Source: Treponema sp. (lineage in GTDB: Bacteria > Spirochaetota > Spirochaetia > Treponematales > Breznakiellaceae). From it: a stretch of DNA of 25,435 bases. Below are positions 14,819 through 21,833 of this stretch, one piece after another. The stretch is taken from NCBI GenBank assembly GCA_031273835.1, contig JAISRD010000093.1, positions 1 through 25,435 on the forward strand. Reading direction: 5' to 3'. Each line of letters starts with the position of its first letter. Positions within the stretch are counted from its first letter, which is position 1. The translations under genes were made by a program, and so were the position numbers. The notes beneath the pieces were generated by a model, which searched no databases, was not told the origin of the DNA, and saw nothing but the letters and a program-made list of their open reading frames with translations.

Positions 14819-15751
14819 ATGGTTAGGTGCATCGCCGCAGCGCTGTTTTCGGTCTTTTCGCTTTTGGCGGTATTCGCCTGTGCTGAAAGCGGTATTGCGG
14901 TTGTAACGCCCCTTAATACCTATTCCGAAGAAGATATCCTCAAAAAGGCCGAAGAGTACTGTAAAGAATACGGTATGCTCCCCGCCGAGGTAAAGGCGGA
15001 TACGGAGATATGGAAGCGTCTTGTTGACGATGTGATAAGAGAATATGTCTATGCGGACCTGAGCCTGATACACGCCGGGGAAATTAAGGCGGAGGGGGAT
15101 CCGCCGGTAAGCGAAGAGGAGATCCGTTCCAAATACGAAAACCTTCTTTTTTCACAAAAGCAATATTTTGCCGACAAAAAGGAGGTCGTAACCGGCGCTG
15201 TACTGTATCCCCGGGACCCCATAGTCTATTATCCCCGGGGGCTTAAGTGGGTTAAGACCTTTACCGTTCCCTTTGAAGCGGCCGTACGGGGGCAGGCGGC
15301 CATATTCCTCAGCGAAGAAAAATTAGATGACTATGACAGGCTTGTAAACGCCGCCGAAAACGACATGGCCCCGCTGCTTAATGAACTGCGGCAAAAGCTT
15401 AAAGGGAACTTTGACGAAGTGGCGGCCGAATACGGCGGCGATGATGCCGAAGAACTGCTCTACGACGAAGATTTTGAACTTTTCTTCGCCCAGCTTGCGG
15501 CGTTAAAAACCCTGAAAGAAATAGGGGATATCGCGGAATACAATGTCTACCAGGGTCATGCGTTCATGATCCTGGTCCGGCGGCCTGATTATATTGAAGT
15601 GCCCTATGAAATTGCCAGGGGAGATATTGAAGCTTCAATAAAAAACGCCAAAACTATCCTTCAGCATGATAAACAGATGAAAAAGCTTTATGCCGAAGCG
15701 GTCGCTAAAGGTTCGGTAAAAGTCCGGATGAAGGAAACACTGGGAGGGTAG
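14819..15751 (+). CDS. secreted SurA/PpiC-like lipoprotein
   Basis: Protein of 310 aa beginning directly after the permease stop (TAAATG) with no strong ribosome site, so probably translated by coupling. The N terminus is a signal peptide ending V-F-A-C, giving a lipoprotein at Cys21. The mature protein is charged and helical: a SurA-N-like segment (I-L-K-K-A-E-E-Y onward, ~40-85), an E-E-E-I-R-S-K-Y-E helix, a central region at the place of a rotamase domain, and a C-terminal part H-A-F-M-I-L-V-R-R-P-D-Y-I-E-V-P-Y-E that resembles the last strand of a parvulin domain, with the long closing helix typical of SurA/PrsA/PpiD relatives. The rotamase core looks degenerate. Role as foldase or chaperone for the sugar-binding lipoprotein is inference; the family call is moderate. 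Confidence 0.5.
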   Translation: MVRCIAAALFSVFSLLAVFACAESGIAVVTPLNTYSEEDILKKAEEYCKEYGMLPAEVKADTEIWKRLVDDVIREYVYADLSLIHAGEIKAEGDPPVSEEEIRSKYENLLFSQKQYFADKKEVVTGAVLYPRDPIVYYPRGLKWVKTFTVPFEAAVRGQAAIFLSEEKLDDYDRLVNAAENDMAPLLNELRQKLKGNFDEVAAEYGGDDAEELLYDEDFELFFAQLAALKTLKEIGDIAEYNVYQGHAFMILVRRPDYIEVPYEIARGDIEASIKNAKTILQHDKQMKKLYAEAVAKGSVKVRMKETLGG

Positions 15752-15754
15752 GGC

Positions 15755-16609
15755 ATGGCCTTTATGACGTCAAGAATCGGACTATATGAAAAGGCAATTT
15801 GTTTAAAGCTTGATTGGGAAGCTAAACTGGATTTGGTCCGTTCTTCAGGATTTTCCTTTTTGGAACTGAACATTGACGCCTCGGCGGACAGGCTCCCGCG
15901 GCTTTACGATGGAACCATAAGCGCCCTTTCCCTGCGCCGGGCGGCGGAAGCATCGGGTGTTCCCGTTGAAACCATGGCGCTTACGGCAAACAGGGCTTAT
16001 CCCCTCGGATCGGAGGAGGTCTCCGTCCGGGAAAAGGGCCTGGACCTTGTAAGGCGGGGCCTTGTTTTTGCCCACGATGCGGGCATCAGGCTTATACATT
16101 TTGCCGGTTACGATGAACACGGCGAGAAATGCAACCCCAAAACCGAGGCTCTTTTTTTTAAGGCCCTTGATTTCTGCGTCAGGGAAGCGGCGGCGGCGGG
16201 GGTAGTCCTTGCCATTGAAACCATGGATACCCCCTTTATGGCAAGCGTGGAGCGTATCATGGCCATTGTGAGGATGATTGATTCCCCCTATTTGCAGTGT
16301 TACGCCGACGTGGGAAACTTAAGCGCTTCGGGGTTTGATACGGCGCGGGAACTTACCCTGGGGGGCAGGCACATCGTGGGGATACACCTTAAGGATACTA
16401 AACCGGGCGTCTATAGGGATATACTCTTTGGCGAAGGAACGGTTGATTTTGAAAACTGTTTTAGGACCCTTGCCGGCATGGGCTATAACGGTTTTCTTAC
16501 GGCGGAAATGTGGTGTTATGATAATGAGGAATTTCATACTTACTTACCCAAAGCGGCTTCTTTCCTTTTTAAAAAACTGGAAGTTGCCGTTAAAGGAGAA
16601 ACGCTGTGA
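15755..16609 (+). CDS. ulaE: L-ribulose-5-phosphate 3-epimerase (UlaE/SgaU-like)
   Basis: TIM-barrel sugar-phosphate epimerase of 284 aa that would interconvert L-xylulose 5-phosphate and L-ribulose 5-phosphate. It aligns by eye with E. coli UlaE from the N-terminal G-L-Y-E-K-A to the end, including P-L-G-S-E, H-F-A-G-Y-D, and H-L-K-D-T-K-P-G followed by F-G-E-G-T-V-D-F. The four metal/catalytic residues fall at the same numbers as reported for UlaE: E155, D185, H211 and E251. This makes it one of the most specific assignments in the window. It starts three bases after the foldase-like gene with GGAGGG upstream, and its TGA overlaps the kinase GTG start. Confidence 0.9.
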   Translation: MAFMTSRIGLYEKAICLKLDWEAKLDLVRSSGFSFLELNIDASADRLPRLYDGTISALSLRRAAEASGVPVETMALTANRAYPLGSEEVSVREKGLDLVRRGLVFAHDAGIRLIHFAGYDEHGEKCNPKTEALFFKALDFCVREAAAAGVVLAIETMDTPFMASVERIMAIVRMIDSPYLQCYADVGNLSASGFDTARELTLGGRHIVGIHLKDTKPGVYRDILFGEGTVDFENCFRTLAGMGYNGFLTAEMWCYDNEEFHTYLPKAASFLFKKLEVAVKGETL

Positions 16610-18114
16610 AGTGCAAATGTTTAATGGGAATTGACATGGGCGGTACCATGGTAAAGGCGGCTTTGTTCAGCCTTGACGGTAAGGAACTGGCCGTTGCGGG
16701 GAAACGGCTGACTATTCTGTACCCCGGTAAGGACATGAATGAACGCAGTATTGAAGAAGCGGAACAGATGACCTGCGAAGCCATAAGGGAGGCGCTGGAA
16801 ACGGCTGATCTTGATCCCGCGGATATACTGGGAATAGGGGTTACGGGGCAGGCGAACGGTTCCTATATGTTTGACGAAAACGGAAAACCCACCCATAACG
16901 CGGTACTGTCGGGCGACATGAGGGCAAAAAATTATATCAAAAAATGGTATTCCGACGGTACCTATAAAAAGCTGCTTCCCAAAATACGGCAGGCAATTTG
17001 GGCGGGCAATGTACCTGCGGTAATCGCGTGGTTTAAGGATAACGATAGGGCGACGCTGGATAAAACCAGGACCATCGTAACGGCCAAGGACTATGTACGT
17101 TACCTTCTAACCGGAATCTTCTGCCTGGAATTAACCGAGGCCTCAGGCATTGCCAGTATGGATCAAACCTCCGATACGATTACCGAAGAAATATTCTCCG
17201 CCTACGGTATTTCCGAATACCTGGACAGGCTGCCTAAAAAGATCGCCGCCTGTACTGAAATTGTCGGCTATGTAACCGAAAAATGCGCCCAAAAGACCGG
17301 CCTTAAGGCGGGTATCCCTGTGGTAGGCGGTCAAATGGATACGGGCGCTTCAATTGTGTCTGTGGGCGTAACTGATGAAACCAAATGGGGCATCATAGTC
17401 GGCACCTGGGGCATCAATGCTTTTCTTAACAGGACCCCCATTATTTCGCCGGATATCTTCATGGTATACCATTATTGTACCGATGAATTTTGGGAAATCA
17501 TGGAAGGAAGCTCCACTTCGGCTACCAATCTGGAATGGTTTATTGATAATTTTCTGGATCGGGACAGGGAAGCCCATATTTATGAAAAATGCAGTCAACT
17601 GGTGGAACAGGCTCCGTGGCGGGATACGATTCTCTTTCTTCCCTTCCTCTATGGAACCAATGTTAACATTGATTCCAAATCGGCCTTTATAGGGCTTAAG
17701 GGACACCACGGTCCCGCTTCTCTGGTCAGGGCAATTTATGAGGGAGTTGTGTTCTGCCACTGGTATCACCTTGAACGGCTCCAGAAATTTGCGCCCATGC
17801 CCGACGTGATCCGCATGGCGGGGGGGGCGGCCCGGTCGAAGACCTGGATGCAGATGTTCGCCGACATTCTGGGGGTCAGCGTGGAAGTTCCCGAAGCCGA
17901 AGAATTGGGCGCCCTGGGGGTTGCCATGATGGCCGGGATAGGAGTGGGGGCCTATAAAAATGTGGCGGAGGCCGCGGATATCTGTACCAGGATAAGCGCC
18001 CGCTATGAGCCCGATCCTGAGAAGCACGGCTACTACGTGAAAAAATACGCCGTATACAAGGCAATCATTGACGCCCTTGATCCGGTGTGGGAAATGGTAG
18101 ACGCCCTGGGGTAA
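16606..18114 (+). CDS. lyxK: FGGY kinase, L-xylulose kinase (LyxK)-like
   Basis: Sugar kinase of 502 aa with a GTG start that overlaps the previous stop (GTGA) and GGAG 7 bases upstream. It resembles E. coli L-xylulose kinase: G-I-D-M-G-G-T-M-V-K-A-A-L-F at the N terminus, N-A-V-L-S-G-D-M-R-A, R-Q-A-I-W-A-G, catalytic D245 in G-G-Q-M-D-T-G, the S-S-T-S-A-T-N-L-E-W-F motif, and F-L-P-F-L-Y-G-T-N. With the UlaE-like gene it gives L-xylulose -> L-xylulose 5-phosphate -> L-ribulose 5-phosphate. It closes operon C, followed by a clear terminator. Assignment to the LyxK branch rather than general FGGY rests on by-eye motif order. Confidence 0.83.
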   Translation: MKCKCLMGIDMGGTMVKAALFSLDGKELAVAGKRLTILYPGKDMNERSIEEAEQMTCEAIREALETADLDPADILGIGVTGQANGSYMFDENGKPTHNAVLSGDMRAKNYIKKWYSDGTYKKLLPKIRQAIWAGNVPAVIAWFKDNDRATLDKTRTIVTAKDYVRYLLTGIFCLELTEASGIASMDQTSDTITEEIFSAYGISEYLDRLPKKIAACTEIVGYVTEKCAQKTGLKAGIPVVGGQMDTGASIVSVGVTDETKWGIIVGTWGINAFLNRTPIISPDIFMVYHYCTDEFWEIMEGSSTSATNLEWFIDNFLDRDREAHIYEKCSQLVEQAPWRDTILFLPFLYGTNVNIDSKSAFIGLKGHHGPASLVRAIYEGVVFCHWYHLERLQKFAPMPDVIRMAGGAARSKTWMQMFADILGVSVEVPEAEELGALGVAMMAGIGVGAYKNVAEAADICTRISARYEPDPEKHGYYVKKYAVYKAIIDALDPVWEMVDALG

Positions 18115-18142
18115 CACGGCGCTTTTCATTCATGACGGCGCG

Positions 18143-18176
18143 GAGCCCTCCTTAAAAAAACCGGAGGGCTCTTTTT
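18143..18176 (+). terminator. rho-independent terminator of operon C
   Basis: GAGCCCTCC (18143-18151) pairs perfectly with GGAGGGCTC (18163-18171), loop of 11 bases rich in A, followed by a T-run (18172-18176). It lies 29 bases after the kinase stop and just before the convergent dehydrogenase gene. Confidence 0.88.
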
Positions 18177-18182
18177 GTACGC

Positions 18183-19223
18183 CTAGATCTCGATAACTAT
18201 TTTCGTTACTTCCTTTTTGTTTTGAATGTTGGTCGTGAGGGCTTCCTGGAGCTGGTCCAGTTTGAAGCGGTGCGAAACCATGTCCCGTACCTTAATGGTG
18301 CCTGAACTGATGGCGGAGAGCGCCGCTGGGTAATTGTGGCAATAACGGAAACTGCTTACGATGGTCGCCTCTTTCATCAAAAGGCCGTTTAGGTCCACCG
18401 CCTGGGTGGGTTCGCCGAACATCCCGATAACGACCATGACACCGCTGCTTTTAAGGAGTTCCAGGCTTTGGGTAACGGCCTTTTGTGAACCGGTACATTC
18501 AAAAACCTTGTCAACCCCGCCGCCGGACAGTTTCTTTATCCGGGCCACCACATCCTCTTCGTGGTCGTTGAAGATGTGTCCGACGCCCAATGACTTTGCC
18601 TTTTCCAGGCGGATCCTGTTATGATCCGTAAGGTAGACATCGGTAATCCCCTGGGCCTTGAGCACCTGGGCTACGCAGAGGCCTATACAGCCGCCTCCTA
18701 AAACTGCCGCGCTTTGACCGAATTTTATGCCGCTTTGCGATACCGCGTGAATACCTACCGCCAGGGGCTCGGCAAGGCAGGCATCGGCCGTGTCGGTACC
18801 GGGGGCAACCTTAAAGACCAGGTTTCCCGGCCAGGCCAAAAATTCCTTAAAGGCCCCTTTACAGCCCGGTACGGACATAAAGATCATTTCGGGACACATA
18901 TTGTAAACGCCGGAAAAACAGGTGGGGCACTTAAAACAGGCCTTCCCCGGTTCTACCGCCACCATATCGCCGGGCTTGAGGTGTTTTACATTTTTGCCCA
19001 CGGCTTCTACAATGCCCGCCGGTTCATGCCCCAGAACATGGGGAAACTCCAATACCCAGGCCCCGATTCGGCCGCTCTTAAAGAATTCCAGGTCGGCGCC
19101 GCAGACGCCCACATGCTTGACCCGTACCAGAACATCATCGTCTCCGTATTCCGGTACAGGCAATTCACCCATTTCAACTTTTCCCGGCCCCATTAAAAGA
19201 GCCGCCTTCATCATATTTGCCAT
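18183..19223 (-). CDS. zinc-dependent polyol/alcohol dehydrogenase (MDR family)
   Basis: Medium-chain dehydrogenase of 346 aa, probably cytoplasmic and NAD-linked, oxidising a polyol such as xylitol, sorbitol or a related alditol. Catalytic zinc ligands C41, H66, E67 (G-V-C-G-A-D, G-H-E-P-A-G), with a further Glu in L-A-E-P-L-A-V-G. The structural zinc site is complete: C96, C99, C102, C110 in a segment E-P-G-K-A-C-F-K-C-P-T-C that is typical of sorbitol/xylitol dehydrogenases. The Rossmann motif L-G-G-G-C-I-G-L and the acidic T-D-H at the next strand favour NAD over NADP. AAGGAG precedes the ATG. It follows the VOC gene on the same strand, with a hairpin in the gap. A xylitol 4-dehydrogenase activity would supply L-xylulose to operon C; this is inference. 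Confidence 0.88.
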   Translation of the reverse strand: MANMMKAALLMGPGKVEMGELPVPEYGDDDVLVRVKHVGVCGADLEFFKSGRIGAWVLEFPHVLGHEPAGIVEAVGKNVKHLKPGDMVAVEPGKACFKCPTCFSGVYNMCPEMIFMSVPGCKGAFKEFLAWPGNLVFKVAPGTDTADACLAEPLAVGIHAVSQSGIKFGQSAAVLGGGCIGLCVAQVLKAQGITDVYLTDHNRIRLEKAKSLGVGHIFNDHEEDVVARIKKLSGGGVDKVFECTGSQKAVTQSLELLKSSGVMVVIGMFGEPTQAVDLNGLLMKEATIVSSFRYCHNYPAALSAISSGTIKVRDMVSHRFKLDQLQEALTTNIQNKKEVTKIVIEI

Positions 19224-19236
19224 AAAATCTCCTTAC

Positions 19237-19257
19237 CAAAAATCCCGCGGATTTTTG
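19237..19257 (-). repeat. perfect stem-loop just before the dehydrogenase ribosome site
   Basis: Arms CAAAAATCC and GGATTTTTG with a 3-base loop. On the transcript it ends about five bases before the Shine-Dalgarno GGAG of the dehydrogenase gene. Its right arm contains a T5 run. It could act as a weak attenuator or mRNA-end protector between the VOC and dehydrogenase genes. Confidence 0.5.
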
Positions 19258-19298
19258 TCATTTGGGCTTGTCCGCCCAGAATAGAACTTACCCCCGGC

Positions 19299-19634
19299 TT
19301 ATTCCTTTGGAGCCGTGTTTTCATCTAACTCAATATACGTATCGTCCTTAACAACGAAGGCGATTCGGAAATTGGGCGCGATTTCCATGGGCTCAAAGAT
19401 AACTTCGTCCGCGTCTTTTAAGTATTTTTCCATGTCATCAACCAGATAGGCGACATGAGGATGCTTGTGCAGGACCTCGGGAATACAACTGCCCTCTTCG
19501 AATTTCAGGTATTCGATTTTGTAGTCATATTCATCGACACTTTTGTTCGACCAACACTTTAAATTCTCCCAATAGATCATTCCCTCTTTTTTTGTGGTAA
19601 GCGGAATGCCGACATGTTGATAGATAGCTGACAT
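19299..19634 (-). CDS. small VOC (glyoxalase-fold) protein
   Basis: Protein of 111 aa with the vicinal-oxygen-chelate pattern: H-V-G-I-P at residues 7-11, an alpha-helical middle, H-P-H-V-A-Y-L-V-D-D, then F-R-I-A-F-V-V-K-D-D-T-Y-I-E-L-D-E at the C terminus, where Y-I-E-L is the usual metal Glu strand. GGGAG lies upstream of the ATG. It is first in operon D, followed by the polyol dehydrogenase. VOC proteins near sugar genes often act as isomerases or epimerases, but no reaction can be assigned. GC content and codon use look lower than the neighbours (more AT-ending codons), which may mean separate origin. Confidence 0.68.
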   Translation of the reverse strand: MSAIYQHVGIPLTTKKEGMIYWENLKCWSNKSVDEYDYKIEYLKFEEGSCIPEVLHKHPHVAYLVDDMEKYLKDADEVIFEPMEIAPNFRIAFVVKDDTYIELDENTAPKE

Positions 19635-19685
19635 AATGTTCTCCCTCTTCGTTTAGTTTCCGTTAGGGTGTGGCACGTACGAATG

Positions 19686-19714
19686 TTGACATATGCTAAA
19701 CCCGTTTTTACAAT
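19686..19714 (+). promoter_or_regulatory. upstream promoter P1 of operon E with dyad operator
   Basis: TTGACA (19686-19691), 17-base spacer, TACAAT (19709-19714), near-consensus. The dyad TTGACA-TA-TGCTAA (19686-19699) fits TTRRCA-WW-TGYYAA with a perfect CATATG core. The -10 overlaps the palindrome at 19707-19720. Confidence 0.6.
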
Positions 19715-19720
19715 TGTAAA
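19707..19720. promoter_or_regulatory. 14-base perfect palindrome TTTACAATTGTAAA
   Basis: A complete inverted repeat with no spacer, covering the -10 box of P1 (plus strand) and lying where the -10 for the minus-strand gene would be. Typical in size and position for a repressor operator, for example of a GntR- or MarR-like dimer; the regulator is not in this window. Confidence 0.5.
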
Positions 19721-19723
19721 GAA

Positions 19724-19756
19724 AATATCTTGTCAAATTTCTGGAATATCTTGTCA
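19724..19756. repeat. two direct repeats AATATCTTGTCA, 21 bases apart
   Basis: Exact 12-base copies at 19724-19735 and 19745-19756. The 21-base period is two helical turns, so both face the same side of DNA. The copy at 19724 overlaps a minus-strand TTGACA box, consistent with activator or repressor sites for operon D. Confidence 0.55.
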
Positions 19757-19824
19757 TTTCCGATCCGGTGAACCTCTTATCTTGAAATTATCACTTAATA
19801 ATTGCAAAAAAATGAAAAAAATAC

Positions 19825-19853
19825 TTGACAAATGCTAAAACGCGCCGTATCAT
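19825..19853 (+). promoter_or_regulatory. proximal promoter P2 of operon E with dyad operator
   Basis: TTGACA (19825-19830), 17-base spacer, TATCAT (19848-19853), 31 bases before the lactonase ATG. The dyad is TTGACA-AA-TGCTAA (19825-19838). It is the third copy of the motif seen at 10946 and 19686. Confidence 0.65.
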
Positions 19854-19884
19854 TTTTTATTATTTCTTCCCGACAGGCTGTTGT

Positions 19885-20769
19885 ATGAAATTTGAGCTGG
19901 TACATGACGTTAATGTTTATTTGGCGGAAACTCCCATCTGGGACAAAAGGAATAGATGCCTCTATTGGACCGATATGTTCGGGGGGGCGGTTTTTGAGTA
20001 CCAGCCCGAAAGCGGGGCGGAGCGCAAATGGTCCACCGGAAAGCTCATCGGTTCTGCAGTTCCCTCGGAAGATCCTGATCTGCTCTTTGCGGCCCTGGAG
20101 GACGGGATGTACCGGCTGGATAAGGCATCGGGTTCTCTGTCGCTTATCGCGTGCCCCGAACCGGGGAACACGAAAAACCGGTACAATGACACGCGGATTG
20201 ATTCTGAGGGCCGGATTTATACGAGCAGCGTGGCCAATACCTATGCCACTCCCGATTATACCCCGGATCAGACCGGGGCTTTTTATCAGATTGAACGGGA
20301 CGGAACGGTAAAGAAACTCCTTGACGGCATAAACCAGCTTAACTGTATGGTATGGAACCTTGACAATACCAAGATGTGGGTCGCCGATACCTACAACAAA
20401 AGACTTCTTGAGTGGGATTATGATCCTGCCCTGGGGGCTGTGGGAAGCTGCCGGACGGCCCTTGATTTTAACGGAAAGCAGGAAACCCCGGACGGTATGA
20501 GCGTTGATAGCGAAGGGAATCTTTATATCTGCCATTGGAGCGGAAAGATCAGCCTTTGGGATAAAAACCTTGTCTGGAAGGAAGATATACCCTTCCCGGT
20601 GGAACAGGTCTGCGCCTGCGGTTTCGGCGGCGATGATATGAAGGATCTTTATGTTACCACCGCCCGCTATAATTATACTCCGGAACAGCTTAAGGACAGA
20701 CGCGGCGCCGGGGGTATCTTCATGGCCCGCAGTCCCATTGCGGGGCTGCCGGATCATTTTTTAAAATAA
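19885..20769 (+). CDS. SMP-30/gluconolactonase-family lactonase
   Basis: Six-bladed beta-propeller lactonase of 294 aa. A longer frame starting at a TTG (19825) is rejected because that TTG is the -35 box of P2; the ATG at 19885 begins the normal SMP-30 N terminus, with only a weak AGG as ribosome site. Family features: E15 in A-E-T-P-I-W-D (metal Glu), N-D-T-R-I-D-S-E-G-R-I, N-Q-L-N-C-M-V-W-N with the metal Asn region, W-V-A-D-T-Y-N-K, and P-D-G-M-S-V-D-S-E-G-N-L-Y with the catalytic Asp region. Such enzymes open aldonolactones made by sugar dehydrogenases. It heads operon E; no signal peptide is visible, so it would act in the cytoplasm. Substrate unknown. Confidence 0.85.
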   Translation: MKFELVHDVNVYLAETPIWDKRNRCLYWTDMFGGAVFEYQPESGAERKWSTGKLIGSAVPSEDPDLLFAALEDGMYRLDKASGSLSLIACPEPGNTKNRYNDTRIDSEGRIYTSSVANTYATPDYTPDQTGAFYQIERDGTVKKLLDGINQLNCMVWNLDNTKMWVADTYNKRLLEWDYDPALGAVGSCRTALDFNGKQETPDGMSVDSEGNLYICHWSGKISLWDKNLVWKEDIPFPVEQVCACGFGGDDMKDLYVTTARYNYTPEQLKDRRGAGGIFMARSPIAGLPDHFLK

Positions 20770-20808
20770 TCCGTATAACAACGGGAATCATTCTTTGGAG
20801 GTATTTGC

Positions 20809-21822
20809 ATGAATTCACTGGAGCGGGTAAGCGCGGCGCTTAAACGGGAGCCGCTGGACAAGGTTCCCCATTTTGAATGGCTCGTTGATAAAGTGGTGGT
20901 TGACGCCCTTATGCCCGGCGGACACAGCTTTGAGGAATTCAGCGCCGCCTTTACCGACGCGATTTGTGTGGATATCAATTACAGTACCGAGGATCTGGGG
21001 GACGGTACGTTCAGGGATGAATGGGGGATGCTCAAAAAGTACACCCAGGAATCCCATTCCTTCCCTGTCGACGGTCCCATTCATAACATGGAGGAACTTG
21101 AAGCCTATACGCCGCCCGATCCCTATAAGGAGGGGCGCTATAAGAGCCTTGAGGAACTGCTGGAAAAATACGGCAAAGAAAAGGCCGTAATACTCCACAT
21201 GAATGATATATGGTCTATTCCTTCAAGGCTCATGTCCTACGAGGATTTTCTTATTAACATTATGGATGAGCCTGATTTCATTAAGGCCCTGGTAAAGATG
21301 ACGGTGGACGAGCAGATCCTTTTGGCCCAGGAAGTGGCTAAAACGGGCTGTAAATTTATCTATACCGGCGATGATGTGGCGGACAGCAGCGGCCCCACAA
21401 TCTCTCCCGCCCTGTTTGAGGAAATTTTTTATCCCGAACTCAGGCGTATTATCGGGGCCTACAAGGATATGGGATTTTTCCTGCTGAAACATACCGACGG
21501 TTTTATCATGCCCCTGCTTGACTATTACCTTGACGCCGGTATCGATATGCTCGATCCCATAGACCCCATAGCGGGAATGGACCTTAAGTATATCAAGGAT
21601 ACCTATGGTTCCCGTATCGCCATCAAGGGAAATGTAAACTGCGCCACCACTTTGGTCTTCGGTACCGTGGATGAGACGGTGGCTGAAACCAAACACTGCC
21701 TTGAAGTGGCAAAGGGCAGTACCGGTTATGTATGTTCTTCCAGTAATTCTATACACAGTTCCGTTAATCCCGCGAATTATAAGGCCATGCTGGAAGTGAT
21801 AGACGAATACGGAAAATATTAA
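20809..21822 (+). CDS. uroporphyrinogen decarboxylase (URO-D)-family protein
   Basis: TIM-barrel protein of 337 aa of the URO-D superfamily, which includes haem-pathway decarboxylases and MtaA/MtbA-type corrinoid methyltransferases. Recognisable parts: the N-terminal L-E-R-V-x-A-A-L-K-R-E-P-L-D-K-V-P, Y-T-G-D-D-V-A-D, P-E-L-R-R-I-I-G, L-K-H-T-D-G (H228) and K-G-N-V-N-C (C278), with a further Cys at 309. The zinc motif of the methyltransferases (H-x-C, then a distant C) is here H-T-D, so a standard MtaA reaction is not supported. No haem genes are near. GGAGG lies upstream. It sits between the lactonase and a kinase gene, so a role in the sugar pathway is likely but undefined. Confidence 0.8.
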   Translation: MNSLERVSAALKREPLDKVPHFEWLVDKVVVDALMPGGHSFEEFSAAFTDAICVDINYSTEDLGDGTFRDEWGMLKKYTQESHSFPVDGPIHNMEELEAYTPPDPYKEGRYKSLEELLEKYGKEKAVILHMNDIWSIPSRLMSYEDFLINIMDEPDFIKALVKMTVDEQILLAQEVAKTGCKFIYTGDDVADSSGPTISPALFEEIFYPELRRIIGAYKDMGFFLLKHTDGFIMPLLDYYLDAGIDMLDPIDPIAGMDLKYIKDTYGSRIAIKGNVNCATTLVFGTVDETVAETKHCLEVAKGSTGYVCSSSNSIHSSVNPANYKAMLEVIDEYGKY

Positions 21823-21833
21823 GGAGGGTACTA

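Larger units (their letters stand above)
19635..19884. promoter_or_regulatory. divergent control region between operons D and E
   Basis: AT-rich 250-base gap with several elements: two plus-strand promoters carrying the TTGACA-WW-TGCTAA dyad (19686, 19825), a perfect 14-base palindrome at 19707-19720, and two 12-base direct repeats 21 bases apart (19724-19735, 19745-19756). A minus-strand TTGACA (19731-19736) with a poor -10 may serve operon D. No small gene was seen in it. Confidence 0.6.

Noticed and set aside
17350..18129. Minus-strand open frame (259 codons) opposite the LyxK-like kinase
   Set aside because: Antisense shadow of a well-supported kinase gene; no start signals or domains.
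19825..19884. TTG start at 19825 for the lactonase
   Set aside because: That TTG is the -35 box of a good promoter and the extra N-terminal residues do not belong to the SMP-30 family; the ATG at 19885 fits.
19795..20757. Minus-strand open frame (320 codons) opposite the SMP-30-like gene
   Set aside because: The plus strand encodes a recognisable beta-propeller with metal-site motifs; the antisense translation matches nothing and would cross the promoter P2.
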